A stretch of 64,000 bases of DNA from Chitinophaga flava (lineage in GTDB: Bacteria > Bacteroidota > Bacteroidia > Chitinophagales > Chitinophagaceae). Positions within the stretch are counted from its first letter, which is position 1. Every line of letters starts with the position of its first letter. The DNA lies in NCBI RefSeq assembly GCF_003308995.1, contig NZ_QFFJ01000001.1:1860001-1924000 (forward strand). The letters are read 5' to 3'. Under the pieces are notes generated by a model. It made no database searches. It worked only from the letters and a program-made list of their open reading frames with translations, and was not told the DNA's origin. Position numbers and translations under genes: made by a program. Shown in pieces: positions 33,218 to 42,536 of the stretch.

Positions 33218-36200
33218 ATGATTTTTTTAAACCCTGTATTTGAGAGGATACAGTCATTTGCACGCCCTAACCTAACGCTATACAAGATGAAAACAATCAT
33301 TGTTTTTCTGTTGGCTGTCAGTGTCCAGCTGAGTGCCAAATCGTATTCTCAGAACGTTACGCTGAAAGGAGAAAAATTGAATATTCCGCAAATATTTGCG
33401 GCTATTGAGCGACAGACTGAATACGTCTTCTTTTACAAGGATGATGTACTGAAGTCTACCACTCCTGTCACGGTAAATCTGAATAATGTTCCAGTATCCG
33501 ATGCGCTGGCCACCTGCTTAAAAGGACAACCACTGAGCTACTCTATTGTAGGACATAACATCATCATATTAAAATCAGATTCACCTAATCGTAATTCCAG
33601 TGCTTCCGCTACCCAACAGTCATCGCTGCTTATCAAGGGTATTGTAACGGACGAAAAAGGAACACCATTAACGGGTGTAACAATCAGGATCAAAGGCACT
33701 CCACTTGGCACCAGTACAGACGCCAATGGTCGTTTTCAACTTTCTGTCCCTGCCAACAGTTCCAAAATTCTGGTGTTCAGCTATATCGGCACAGAAACAG
33801 TAGAAATACCTGTGTCGAACGAAGAGCCTGTTACTGTACATTTAAAGCCCAAGGCCAATTTTCAGCAGGAAGTGGTAGTCACCGCCTATGGCATCAAACG
33901 TCAGCCCAAAGAACTGGGATATGCTGCCACCACTATCAGCGGTAAAGAATTAAACCAGGCCGAAAACATCAATGCCACTTCCGGATTAATTGGTAAAGTA
34001 TCCGGGCTTTCCATTCAAACACAAGACAACAACCTGGACCCCTCCTATAAAATCAACTTACGCGGCAACAGATCTATCACAGGAAATAACTCGGCTATTA
34101 TTGTACTGGATGGAGCCGTTGTACTCCCCTATATCCTGAGCAATATCAATCCGAATGATATTGAAAGCGTAAACGTACTTAAAGGTAGTGCTGCGGCATC
34201 CTTGTATGGTGCCAGCGGTAGTAACGGCGCATTGGTTATTACTACTAAGAAACCGGTTGCTGGTAAAACAGAAATAAACTTTAAAACAAGTGTACAGTGG
34301 GAAAGTATTTCCAAACTGCCTAACCTGCAATATAGCTATGGTGGCTGGGGAGGAGAATCCAACTACGTAGATCCGGTAACCGGACAAACCATCAATGTTC
34401 CGTTCGAGAACCAGCAATTCGGACCTAAATACGATGGCAGTACAGTAGAGGTAGGAACACCGAAACGGATATTTTATAACGACGGTACCTATAAAGACAC
34501 GGTAATAAAAACTACTTTCTCTCCGAAAAAAGGATCACGCACCGATTTTTTCCAAACAGGTATTACCAAACAGTATGATCTGTCACTGGGTACAGCTACG
34601 CAGAACTCATCGACTTATGTGGCCTACCAGCGAACAGACCGGTCAGATATCGTTCCGGGAAACAAGTTATCGAAGAACTTCTTTAAACTGAATGGAAACA
34701 CTAAATACAATATCTTAAGTGTAGACTATGCTGTGGCCTATACCAATACCAATAAGGACGAAATCTGGAACAGAGGATCATTATATAGTCAAATCCTGAA
34801 TTCTCCTGCATACATTGATTTAAACTGGTTTAAAAGCGGATTCTTTTCTTCTCCTGACAATTACTACAATGCCTGGAATGATAATCCCTGGTGGAACCTG
34901 TATAACTTCAGGGCAAAAACGACCGATAATAAACTGGTAGGGAATGTAGCAGCAAAACTTGCAATAACTGACAATATAGAAGCGAGTTATCGATTAGGTT
35001 ACTCCTATAGTGCCCTAAATTTTAAAAACACAGGTAATGGTTGGAAATATTCCGACTACGAGCAAACCAACCCCTATAATATTCCGGGCGGTACCCAGGC
35101 CTCCAACAGAAAGGTGCTGTTGCCTACAACAAGTGGTGGATCAACCTTCGAATCACGCATAACAGGCGATTTATTATTGGCATTTAAAAAGCAGCTGTCA
35201 AAAAATATTAGCTCAAAACTGTTAGTAGGTCACTCTATCATAAAGGATAAATACAATGCTTCAGCCTTTGGAGCAAACACGCTCGCCTTTAATGATTTCT
35301 TTAACGTATCCAGTTATATTGGCCAGCAAAGTGCCGGCGAAAGCATGGCAGAGCAAAATCAGCAGGCAGCATTCGCTGATTTATCTTTCGGCATAAATAA
35401 ATACCTGTTTTTACACGGCAGTTATCGTTTTGACTGGACTTCCATATTGACGGCTTCCAACAGAAGATTTTCCTATGGATCAGCGGATGCAGCATTTATT
35501 CTTTCTGATGCACTGCCGGAGTTATTTAATAATGATGTCCTGAATTTCGCAAAGGTAAGAGTCGCATACAGCCAGACAGGCCAGGTAAATCTAAGCACTA
35601 TCAGTACTTATGGTGCTTATCTGACCACTCCTTCCTTCAACGTGGCATCTAACTATCCATTTAATAATAATGTGGGTTATAGCAAAAATCTATTGGCTCC
35701 CAACCCGCACCTGAAAGATGAGCGGACAACAGAAATAGAAGGAGGTATTGAACTTAGCTTCCTGAAAAACCGTATCAACTTTACAGGAACAGTTTTCCAG
35801 CAAAGAACAAAAAATCAAACGATCCCCACCCAGGTATCTCCTTCAACAGGCTTTTCTGCCATGCTGGTGAATGGTGGAGAAACCTCCAACTTCGGTGTTG
35901 AATCAGATATCAAATTAACACTCATTGATAACAGGTCTACCGGTTTAAGATGGGATGTGGGCGCCAACTTCACCTATATCAATAATAAAGTAATTAACTT
36001 ACCTAATAACGGCGCTGATTTGTCGATGACAAATGACGCTTATGCAGTAGTAGGCCATGCTTTCCCGGCTTTAAAAGTAACGGATTTCTCCAGAGACCCT
36101 GCCACCGGAAAAGTTATCGTGGACGGTAACGGCTATCCTACACGGGCAGCGGCTTATAAGCTAATGGGGTCCATCTTTCAGCCATATCGCCTGGGCCTGA

Positions 36201-36724
36201 CGACCTCCGTTTCCTACAAGAATTTCGGACTCACTATCGTAGCGGACTACAGAGGTGGCGGTGTATTGTTTAACCAGATTGGACAAACATTAGACTGGAC
36301 CGGTGCTTCCGAACACTCTACCTATGGTGATCGCCAACGATTTGTATTCCCCAATTCCGTTTATGATGACGGAAGCGGACATTATGTAGATAACAAATCC
36401 AGACAAATTGCCAATGTGTACCAGTTCTGGCAGACATATAGCACCATGGGAACACCGTATGTTACCAGCAATGCTTTCTGGAAACTCAGAGAAGTCGTTT
36501 TGTCCTATACTTTACCAACATCCCTCTTCAGCGGATTTAAAACTATCAAAGGCGCTACTGTAGCGGTTACCGGAAGGAATCTATTTATGTGGAGACCATC
36601 AGAAAATATCTGGACCGATCCCGAATTTAATCTTGGTGGCGCCTATAACGCAGACGGTACTACGAACACATCACAAACGCCGCCTACAAGATTCATCGGT
36701 GGAAGCATTAGCGTCAGGTTTTAA
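33218..36724 (+). CDS. SusC/RagA-type TonB-linked receptor with STN signalling domain
   Basis: This is an 1168-residue outer-membrane transporter. The signal peptide begins at Met24 (position 33287: M-K-T-I-I-V-F-L-L-A-V-S-V), but a 23-residue leader before the signal peptide is common in Chitinophaga SusC proteins, so either start is possible. Domain order: STN/secretin-TonB N-terminal domain (about 47-120; I-P-Q-I-F-A-A-I-E-R-Q-T), carboxypeptidase-regulatory-like domain (about 138-215), TonB-box-like V-V-V-T-A-Y-G (about 222-228), plug ending G-S-N-G-A-L-V-I-T-T-K-K, and barrel. The STN domain signals to the FecR/ECF pair just upstream. It heads a SusC-SusD-DUF1735-metzincin operon. Confidence 0.95.
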   Translation: MIFLNPVFERIQSFARPNLTLYKMKTIIVFLLAVSVQLSAKSYSQNVTLKGEKLNIPQIFAAIERQTEYVFFYKDDVLKSTTPVTVNLNNVPVSDALATCLKGQPLSYSIVGHNIIILKSDSPNRNSSASATQQSSLLIKGIVTDEKGTPLTGVTIRIKGTPLGTSTDANGRFQLSVPANSSKILVFSYIGTETVEIPVSNEEPVTVHLKPKANFQQEVVVTAYGIKRQPKELGYAATTISGKELNQAENINATSGLIGKVSGLSIQTQDNNLDPSYKINLRGNRSITGNNSAIIVLDGAVVLPYILSNINPNDIESVNVLKGSAAASLYGASGSNGALVITTKKPVAGKTEINFKTSVQWESISKLPNLQYSYGGWGGESNYVDPVTGQTINVPFENQQFGPKYDGSTVEVGTPKRIFYNDGTYKDTVIKTTFSPKKGSRTDFFQTGITKQYDLSLGTATQNSSTYVAYQRTDRSDIVPGNKLSKNFFKLNGNTKYNILSVDYAVAYTNTNKDEIWNRGSLYSQILNSPAYIDLNWFKSGFFSSPDNYYNAWNDNPWWNLYNFRAKTTDNKLVGNVAAKLAITDNIEASYRLGYSYSALNFKNTGNGWKYSDYEQTNPYNIPGGTQASNRKVLLPTTSGGSTFESRITGDLLLAFKKQLSKNISSKLLVGHSIIKDKYNASAFGANTLAFNDFFNVSSYIGQQSAGESMAEQNQQAAFADLSFGINKYLFLHGSYRFDWTSILTASNRRFSYGSADAAFILSDALPELFNNDVLNFAKVRVAYSQTGQVNLSTISTYGAYLTTPSFNVASNYPFNNNVGYSKNLLAPNPHLKDERTTEIEGGIELSFLKNRINFTGTVFQQRTKNQTIPTQVSPSTGFSAMLVNGGETSNFGVESDIKLTLIDNRSTGLRWDVGANFTYINNKVINLPNNGADLSMTNDAYAVVGHAFPALKVTDFSRDPATGKVIVDGNGYPTRAAAYKLMGSIFQPYRLGLTTSVSYKNFGLTIVADYRGGGVLFNQIGQTLDWTGASEHSTYGDRQRFVFPNSVYDDGSGHYVDNKSRQIANVYQFWQTYSTMGTPYVTSNAFWKLREVVLSYTLPTSLFSGFKTIKGATVAVTGRNLFMWRPSENIWTDPEFNLGGAYNADGTTNTSQTPPTRFIGGSISVRF

Positions 36725-36750
36725 TTTTTTCAACAGGAAACTTTTACAAA

Positions 36751-38328
36751 ATGAAAGTATTAACTAAATATTTACTCGTTCTGTTGTTGACAGCAGGAAT
36801 GTCGGCTTGCTCCAAATCATACTTTGATATAAATGAAAATAATCCTAATAATCCCAACAACGTAGATATCGATCTGGTGCTGTCTCCACAGTTAAGAGAC
36901 ATTGCCTACCTGCAGAATATGGGATCAAACGACATGTCGTATTGGATGGGTTACTGGACTATCGGCGGCGGTTCCTTTGTGAACTCCTATGTATTCAATT
37001 ATACTTTCGACAACAAATGGTTCCAGGGCATGTGGACCGGCTACTACAGCTATCTTGGAAACTTGCAGTACATAGACCAGCACGCCAACGGTAACAACTT
37101 TTACAGAGGTATTGTGAAAACAATGAATGTAGTTTGTTATCATAACCTGGTTGACCTGTTTGGAAATATTCCGTACTCACAGGCATTGCAGATCGATAAA
37201 TACCCTACCCCTGTGTATGACGATGCTGCCACTATCTACAATGATTTATACCAGCAACTGGATAGTGCCAGAGACCTGATCAAGAACTGGACAGGAAATG
37301 TGCCCAAAGGGGATATTATGTACAATGGGAACAAGGCCAACTGGATTAAATTCATCAACACGCTCCAGCTAAGACTGATACTCAGAGTGAGTCAGTTAGG
37401 TACCAAACCTCCTTATTATGCTACTGCATTACAGCATTTGCTCAGCAGTGCAGCAGCCGACGGATACATTTCAAGCGTGCAAACAGAAGGAAATGTAAAC
37501 CCCGGATTTTTTAATCAGAGCGGGAAAGGAAATCCACTGGTAGAAAGATTCTGGAATATCAACCAGAATCAGCGAACATCCAACTACAACTATTTCCGGG
37601 CAAATGCAGCTGCTGTTAATTTTTACTGGGATGGCTTCAATGGTTATGGCGACTGGCGGCTGTACAGAGTGTACGCTCCATACGATAATAACGCGAACCA
37701 CTTTAAAGGTGCTTATTTTGGTGTACCTACCGCTAATAATGATACGTTATCAGGTTTATCCTGGGGTGATAATGTAAATGGCAGCTTCTCCGGTACCAAC
37801 GGCTTTGGCATTATTAAGAGTGTTAATCAGCCTATTCCGATGATTACTTCATTCGAAAGTTATTTCCTGCAAGCTGAGGCAGCCTATAGAAATCTGATTC
37901 CGGGTGACTATAAAGAGTTATACAAAAATGGTGTTCGTGCCAACTTCACCTACTTATATAAAGGCTCTTTGCCAGATCCTTCCGGTAATCTTGCCTATCA
38001 GCCCAACGATGCCATTGCAGACGCAAATGGTTATATAGCGCAGACTTCAGGAAAGGTCAATAACTTCAATATAGACCTGACCACTGATCCTGTGCAAACC
38101 ATCTTATCTCAAAAATGGATTTCCATGAATGGGGTCAATCCATTTGAACCTTACGCCGATTTCCGTCGCACCGGATGGCCCACTTACATTTATGGCTCCA
38201 AATATCCCGGAGCCCCCGCTTTACCCAAAAGAGTATTTTATCCAAGTGTGGAATATGCCACCAACACGGCTAATGTAAAGGCTCAGGGAGAAGATCTACT
38301 GACCAAAAAAATATTCTGGGGTAGATAA
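36751..38328 (+). CDS. SusD-like lipoprotein (SusD/RagB homologue)
   Basis: The 525-residue lipoprotein has a lipobox M-S-A-C (Cys20), followed by Asn-rich F-D-I-N-E-N-N-P-N-N-P. Later blocks (M-I-T-S-F-E-S-Y-F-L-Q-A-E-A-A-Y-R, then Q-K-W-I-S-M-N-G-V-N-P-F-E-P-Y-A-D-F-R-R-T-G) identify the SusD-like group that lacks the classical C-terminus. It captures ligand for the SusC at 33218-36724 and follows it by 26 bases. Confidence 0.93.
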   Translation: MKVLTKYLLVLLLTAGMSACSKSYFDINENNPNNPNNVDIDLVLSPQLRDIAYLQNMGSNDMSYWMGYWTIGGGSFVNSYVFNYTFDNKWFQGMWTGYYSYLGNLQYIDQHANGNNFYRGIVKTMNVVCYHNLVDLFGNIPYSQALQIDKYPTPVYDDAATIYNDLYQQLDSARDLIKNWTGNVPKGDIMYNGNKANWIKFINTLQLRLILRVSQLGTKPPYYATALQHLLSSAAADGYISSVQTEGNVNPGFFNQSGKGNPLVERFWNINQNQRTSNYNYFRANAAAVNFYWDGFNGYGDWRLYRVYAPYDNNANHFKGAYFGVPTANNDTLSGLSWGDNVNGSFSGTNGFGIIKSVNQPIPMITSFESYFLQAEAAYRNLIPGDYKELYKNGVRANFTYLYKGSLPDPSGNLAYQPNDAIADANGYIAQTSGKVNNFNIDLTTDPVQTILSQKWISMNGVNPFEPYADFRRTGWPTYIYGSKYPGAPALPKRVFYPSVEYATNTANVKAQGEDLLTKKIFWGR

Positions 38329-38357
38329 TTTTGAATGTACTTACAAAATATTGAAAG

Positions 38358-39395
38358 ATGAAAAAACATTTTAACCTGATATATATAAGTCTTCTGGCAG
38401 TAACGATGCAGTCCTGCCTGAAAGATAAATTTGGCGCATCCCTGTCGGATATTCCTGGCACCAAAATCGTGGAACTGGCGCCTGTAGATGATGGCGCTAC
38501 CGCTTCAATTGATAGTCGTATGAAAACGATTAACCGGTTGCCTTCTACCCTGAAAGCTGTAGATACTATTACTATTCCGGTTTATCTCGGCAGTACTACC
38601 GGTACTTCAGACCAGGATATAACGGTGACGCTTGCACGAGATACCGCAGCTATCACCAAATACAACATCGCTAAAGGAACAAACTGGACTTTTTTTCCGG
38701 AGAACACGATCATCAGCGAAAATTTAAAAGTGACGATACCTGCAGGTAAAAATGTAGGCTACTTTAAACTACTGGTGAATACCCTGAATGTAAAATCGGA
38801 CGACAAATATATGGTCGCCTATAACATTGCTGAAGTACCAAAGCCTTTATCTATCAGTGCCGACAGGTTCTATGTGTACTACAAACTGGTTGTTAGAAAC
38901 AAATACGATGGTCTTTATTCCTTCCGCCCCGGCGGTATGACCGACTACCAATTCGCCGAGAATGTTGCTATTAGCAATACCACTGTCGACCTGGTGACCA
39001 TAGATGATTCCACCTGCATTATGAGAGACGCCTACGCATATAAGAACTCCGGCCCTGATCCGTATGGCAAGCCATTAAATGCACATATATTCTGGAGTAC
39101 TACCAACAACAACTGGAACTGGTACGGATACTTTTGCCCGGTATTACATTTTGATCCCAATGGAAGTGGTCAGATCATCCGTGTAACCAATTACTTCGGA
39201 CAGCCTGACCCTGCAAGGGGACGTTATGCTGTTTTAAGTCCTGCTCCGGCAGAAGCTGCCGCTTCTAAATGGGACCCGGCCACCAGGAGTGTAAAGGTTT
39301 ATTACTTAATGTACGATGGCACTTTTAAAGGAGGATGGCAGGGTTCTAAAGTATGGTTCTACGATAACCTGACTTTTGTAAGCGACAGACCCTAA
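38358..39395 (+). CDS. DUF1735-like surface lipoprotein
   Basis: This is a 345-residue lipoprotein with cysteine in T-M-Q-S-C-L (Cys20). The N-terminal half (about 60-170; P-V-Y-L-G-S-T-T-G-T, D-T-A-A-I-T-K-Y-N, V-T-I-P-A-G-K-N-V-G-Y-F-K) has the Ig-like pattern of DUF1735 proteins found behind SusD genes. The C-terminal half has many aromatic residues (W-N-W-Y-G-Y-F-C-P) and may bind ligand. The role is inferred to be a surface binding accessory of the adjacent SusCD pair. Gaps are 29 bases to susD and 29 bases to the metzincin. Confidence 0.8.
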   Translation: MKKHFNLIYISLLAVTMQSCLKDKFGASLSDIPGTKIVELAPVDDGATASIDSRMKTINRLPSTLKAVDTITIPVYLGSTTGTSDQDITVTLARDTAAITKYNIAKGTNWTFFPENTIISENLKVTIPAGKNVGYFKLLVNTLNVKSDDKYMVAYNIAEVPKPLSISADRFYVYYKLVVRNKYDGLYSFRPGGMTDYQFAENVAISNTTVDLVTIDDSTCIMRDAYAYKNSGPDPYGKPLNAHIFWSTTNNNWNWYGYFCPVLHFDPNGSGQIIRVTNYFGQPDPARGRYAVLSPAPAEAAASKWDPATRSVKVYYLMYDGTFKGGWQGSKVWFYDNLTFVSDRP

Positions 39396-39424
39396 ACTAT
39401 ATTTTAACCTGGAACACGTTTTTT

Positions 39425-40204
39425 ATGCAACCAAAATATATTATCCTGGCAGCACTGTTACTTTGCCTGAGCTGCTCTAAATCAAACCAGCAGCAGGAGC
39501 TGTCTTTCGAAAACAACCTGACAAGCATTAAGCCTACAGACAATATCTGGTTTAATAAAAAGGTAGATTTTTCAAAAAGTAAAAACATCAGGGTATTTGT
39601 CGATAACAGGCTTTCAGGCGCCGATGGAAATGTAGTCGCACAAGCCATCAATGCTGCGATTCCGGTAGCCCAGAAGTATCTCAGTCAGATATCTCCCAAT
39701 ATCAACATCACCAGCATCACTTATGGCGATGTACTTCCGGCATTAGGAAGCACTTATGATGTGGTGATCAGAGCAGATAACAGCGGAACAAACGCTGCAC
39801 CTGCATGGTCGCATATTCCCGATGGTACAGGAAAGGTCGGAGATTTGATGTCTGTCAACCTGGATTTAAATCAAACTACGCTATCCTGGGCGCATGTATA
39901 TTATACCAGACTAATCATCCACGAATTCCTGCACATCCTTGGTTATGGACACACCGGCGCGGTATCCGGCGGGGACTATGACACCAATGTAGTGGAAATG
40001 GCGATTCCCAACACACATAATACAGTACAGGATCCTTCTCTCGCAATCATGTCGAGCTACAACTCCACCTATTCCCTGACAGGATATAACGGCGCACCAG
40101 CCGATTTTGATGCAGGTACCAACCCTTATTATGTTTTTACAAAGGGAGACCTGGCACAATTAAACTGGTACTATACCCTGAAGCCACCGTATGATGTTTA
40201 TTAA
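39425..40204 (+). CDS. Metzincin-type zinc metalloprotease lipoprotein
   Basis: This 259-residue lipoprotein (lipobox C-L-S-C, Cys17) carries the full metzincin zinc motif H-E-F-L-H-I-L-G-Y-G-H near residues 162-172 and a downstream Met-turn candidate L-A-I-M-S-S-Y. The upstream part (R-V-F-V-D-N-R, A-A-I-P-V-A-Q-K-Y-L) fits the M10/M57-like N-terminal sheet. It is probably a surface or periplasmic endopeptidase. As the last gene of the sigma-controlled SusCD operon, it suggests that the locus takes up peptides or a protein-derived ligand. Confidence 0.85.
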   Translation: MQPKYIILAALLLCLSCSKSNQQQELSFENNLTSIKPTDNIWFNKKVDFSKSKNIRVFVDNRLSGADGNVVAQAINAAIPVAQKYLSQISPNINITSITYGDVLPALGSTYDVVIRADNSGTNAAPAWSHIPDGTGKVGDLMSVNLDLNQTTLSWAHVYYTRLIIHEFLHILGYGHTGAVSGGDYDTNVVEMAIPNTHNTVQDPSLAIMSSYNSTYSLTGYNGAPADFDAGTNPYYVFTKGDLAQLNWYYTLKPPYDVY

Positions 40205-40240
40205 TTATTGTTTGCGGTAAAACGCGGTATTTTTCAACGG

Positions 40241-40282
40241 AAAAGGTGTAAATCATCATCAGTATGATTTGCACCTTTTTCG
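40241..40282 (+). terminator. Terminator of the ECF-controlled operon
   Basis: A 16-bp stem (40241-40256 with 40264-40279, one G-U) with a 7-nt loop ends in TTTTT. It lies 36 bases past the metzincin stop. Confidence 0.85.
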
Positions 40283-40331
40283 TTACGCTTATCCTGAATA
40301 AAAAAAACACGCTGATAGATCTTAAAAAATA

Positions 40332-41192
40332 TTAAATATCTACTTCCAGTTTATACTGCTCTTCTTCAATAATTTTCGCTAACTCAGTTTCACTAGGCAG
40401 ATTAATAAGATATTTTGATACAAAGACCTGTTGTGGTAAACCCGCAGTTGCATACCTTACCAGATTTTCATTTTTATTCGCACATAATATAATACCTACA
40501 GGCGGATTATCTCCTTCGTTCATTTCATGCTCTTTATAGTAATTCAAGTAAACATTCATCTGGCCAGCGTCTGCGTGAAATATGGCATGTTTATCGCTGC
40601 TTAATCCAGTTCGCTCAAACAACATACTATTTATTGCCCGCTGTAAATCACGTACACTCCAATTATTCTTAATGGTTTCTATCTCATAGAAATTACGTTT
40701 TAAAAGTGTATCCGACTTTAGCAACTCTATAAAATGAGAAAAACTAAGCCTGCTCAGTAAAAGATCCGGAGCAGTTTGGGCACTTTCAGCTATTGACTGG
40801 TTCGTTACATTTTCGGAGGCTACTGATTTTGCGGACGCTGTCCGCAAAATCACAACACCCTGTAAATCATTCAGATACAATTTTGCGGACGCTGTCTGCA
40901 AAATATGAGGATATGCCTTGTAGAAGTCTTTACATAAGTATAAGTGTCGTTCTCTGATAGATGACACCCCTTCTTTTTTAAGTTTAGCTGCAATTTCCTT
41001 ATACAACCTTTGTCCATATGCAGCGCGATCCTCTCCATGCTGCTCATATTCTATGATATAAAAACCTATTACCCAATTGCGCAATGTTAAGGCAGTATTC
41101 ACCTGTTTTTGGGCCTGATTTAAAAAATATTGGTTGGTTTCCTGAATACTGCGAACCAGTTTTTCAATATTGATAACTTCTTTTGCATCCAT
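40332..41192 (-). CDS. DUF1016/YhcG-type protein with the nuclease core deleted
   Basis: The 286-residue protein matches the DUF1016/YhcG family at both ends. The N-terminal helical part (1-203) has R-N-W-V-I-G-F-Y-I-I-E-Y-E, G-x-S-S-I-R-E-R-H-L, N-W-S-V-R-D-L-Q-R-A-I and L-F-E-R-T-G-L-S. The end (208-286) has G-Q-M-N-V-Y-L-N-Y, N-P-P-V-G-I-I-L-C-A-N-K and V-S-K-Y-L-I-N-L-P. Full-length relatives, as I know them, carry about 90 residues between these two parts, with the PDDEXK catalytic D...E-x-K. Here K-H-A-I-F runs straight into H-A-D-A-G-Q-M-N (near 40570-40590), so the catalytic core is missing while the frame stays open. It is probably inactive as a nuclease. A 25-bp palindromic repeat occurs twice inside it. 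Confidence 0.82.
   Translation of the reverse strand: MDAKEVINIEKLVRSIQETNQYFLNQAQKQVNTALTLRNWVIGFYIIEYEQHGEDRAAYGQRLYKEIAAKLKKEGVSSIRERHLYLCKDFYKAYPHILQTASAKLYLNDLQGVVILRTASAKSVASENVTNQSIAESAQTAPDLLLSRLSFSHFIELLKSDTLLKRNFYEIETIKNNWSVRDLQRAINSMLFERTGLSSDKHAIFHADAGQMNVYLNYYKEHEMNEGDNPPVGIILCANKNENLVRYATAGLPQQVFVSKYLINLPSETELAKIIEEEQYKLEVDI
40826..40850. repeat. Palindromic 25-bp repeat, copy 1, inside the DUF1016 gene
   Basis: The sequence is A-TTTTGCGGAC-GCT-GTCCGCAAAA-T, a near-perfect 11-bp inverted repeat with a 3-nt centre. It encodes R-T-A-S-A-K on the minus strand. The second copy is 54 bases away. Confidence 0.75.
40880..40904. repeat. Palindromic 25-bp repeat, copy 2, inside the DUF1016 gene
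   Basis: The same 25 bases as 40826-40850 with one change (GTCCGC to GTCTGC). It encodes Q-T-A-S-A-K in the same frame. Confidence 0.75.
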
Positions 41193-41321
41193 AAACTATT
41201 ACAATAGATTTTCTTTAACAAGGAGAAAGTATTAGCTAAAATAAACCATTTCCGACATTATGGAATAGGGTACAGATCATACAGAAGTAAGGTTGTCCCT
41301 TTTCATCAACTACCACCCGGA

Positions 41322-41375
41322 ACACCATCCATTTGTTCTGGACAAAGAGGATATCCTATTACTTGGATGCAATAC
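41322..41375 (+). pseudogene. Remnant of an aldo/keto reductase C-terminus
   Basis: ACACCATCCATTTGTTCTGG and the following 34 bases closely match 46252-46305, the last codons of the aldo/keto reductase at 45364-46314 (the A-P-S-I-V-L-D-K-E-D-I region). Two single-base insertions (an extra T in each of two T runs) break the frame. The match fades on both sides, so only about 54 bases are recognisable. It looks like the decayed scar of a third reductase copy. The rest of 41193-41538 shows nothing else. Confidence 0.55.
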
Positions 41376-41538
41376 CCATCATGATATTCCTATCAGCTGA
41401 AAAGAACATCTGCTTCATTTTCCTAAAAACACACATTCGACACTTCATCATTTTTCTGATACAAACCTATAAATCATACTATTATAATAATAGCCAGAAA
41501 CAATGGACTTTTGCATTGTCAAATCAAAAAACAGAAAA

Positions 41539-42525
41539 ATGGAATACAGAAAATTAGGACAGTCTCCACTCGAATTATCCGCCATTACATATGGCGCATT
41601 CGCTATCGGAGGCAATATGTGGGGTGGGAATGAACGGCAGGACTCGATTGCGGCTATCCACGCTTCTATCGATCATGGTGTTACTTCCCTGGATACTGCG
41701 CCATTTTACGGCTTTGGACTCAGTGAAGAACTGATTGGTGATGCACTGGTAGGCAAGGATCGTACAAAAGTACAAATACTGACCAAATTCGGTTTGGTAT
41801 GGGACGGAAGCAATGAAGGGAAAGGTGAATATTTCTTTGATGCGGAAGAGAACGGCAAAAAAATACCGGTATATAAATATGCAGCTAAGCAAAACGTGAT
41901 AAAGGAAGTAGAGGAAAGCCTCAAACGGCTGAAGACGGATTACATCGACCTGCTGCAGCTGCACTGGCCGGATGCGTCCACTCCTATTGATGAAACAATG
42001 GAAGCATTGTCTTCCTTACTGCAGCAAGGAAAAATCAGAGCAGCGGGTGTAAGCAACTACAGCCTTGCAGACGTTGAAACAGCCTACAAAACACTGAATC
42101 TTGCTTCCAACCAGGTTTCCTACAGTATGTTAAACAGAAGTATTGAACAGGATTTAGTGCCTTATACAACCGCACATAATATCGGAATCATCGCTTACAG
42201 TCCGCTTGAAAGGGGCTTACTGTCCGGCAAATACTTTGCTGATGCGAAATTAAAGTCAGATGATCACCGTAATGGTTATTTCGGACAGTTTAATCCTGAA
42301 AAGGTTAAAGCGCTGTTAGCAGCACTACAGCCGCTGGCAGAGAGCAAAAAGGCTTCGCTGGCACAATTGGTACTCCGTTGGACTTCACTGCAAAGAGGAA
42401 TAACCGTAGTGCTGGCCGGCGCAAGAAATGCCGATCAAGCTGCCAGCAACGCCAGAGCTATGGACATTTCCCTGTCTAACGACGAATTACAGTTCATCCA
42501 TAAAGAGCTGGCAAAACTTCAGTAG
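41539..42525 (+). CDS. Aldo/keto reductase
   Basis: The start at 41539 (M-E-Y-R-K-L-G) is typical; the frame opens 12 codons earlier. The 328-residue TIM barrel carries the AKR tetrad: D-T-A-P-F-Y (Asp and Tyr), I-L-T-K-F-G (Lys) and L-Q-L-H-W-P (His). The C-terminal NADP-binding segment A-G-A-R-N-A-D-Q-A is present. It opens a run of five same-strand redox or detoxification genes. Substrate unknown, probably small carbonyl compounds. Confidence 0.93.
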   Translation: MEYRKLGQSPLELSAITYGAFAIGGNMWGGNERQDSIAAIHASIDHGVTSLDTAPFYGFGLSEELIGDALVGKDRTKVQILTKFGLVWDGSNEGKGEYFFDAEENGKKIPVYKYAAKQNVIKEVEESLKRLKTDYIDLLQLHWPDASTPIDETMEALSSLLQQGKIRAAGVSNYSLADVETAYKTLNLASNQVSYSMLNRSIEQDLVPYTTAHNIGIIAYSPLERGLLSGKYFADAKLKSDDHRNGYFGQFNPEKVKALLAALQPLAESKKASLAQLVLRWTSLQRGITVVLAGARNADQAASNARAMDISLSNDELQFIHKELAKLQ

Positions 42526-42536
42526 TAAATTCCTGA

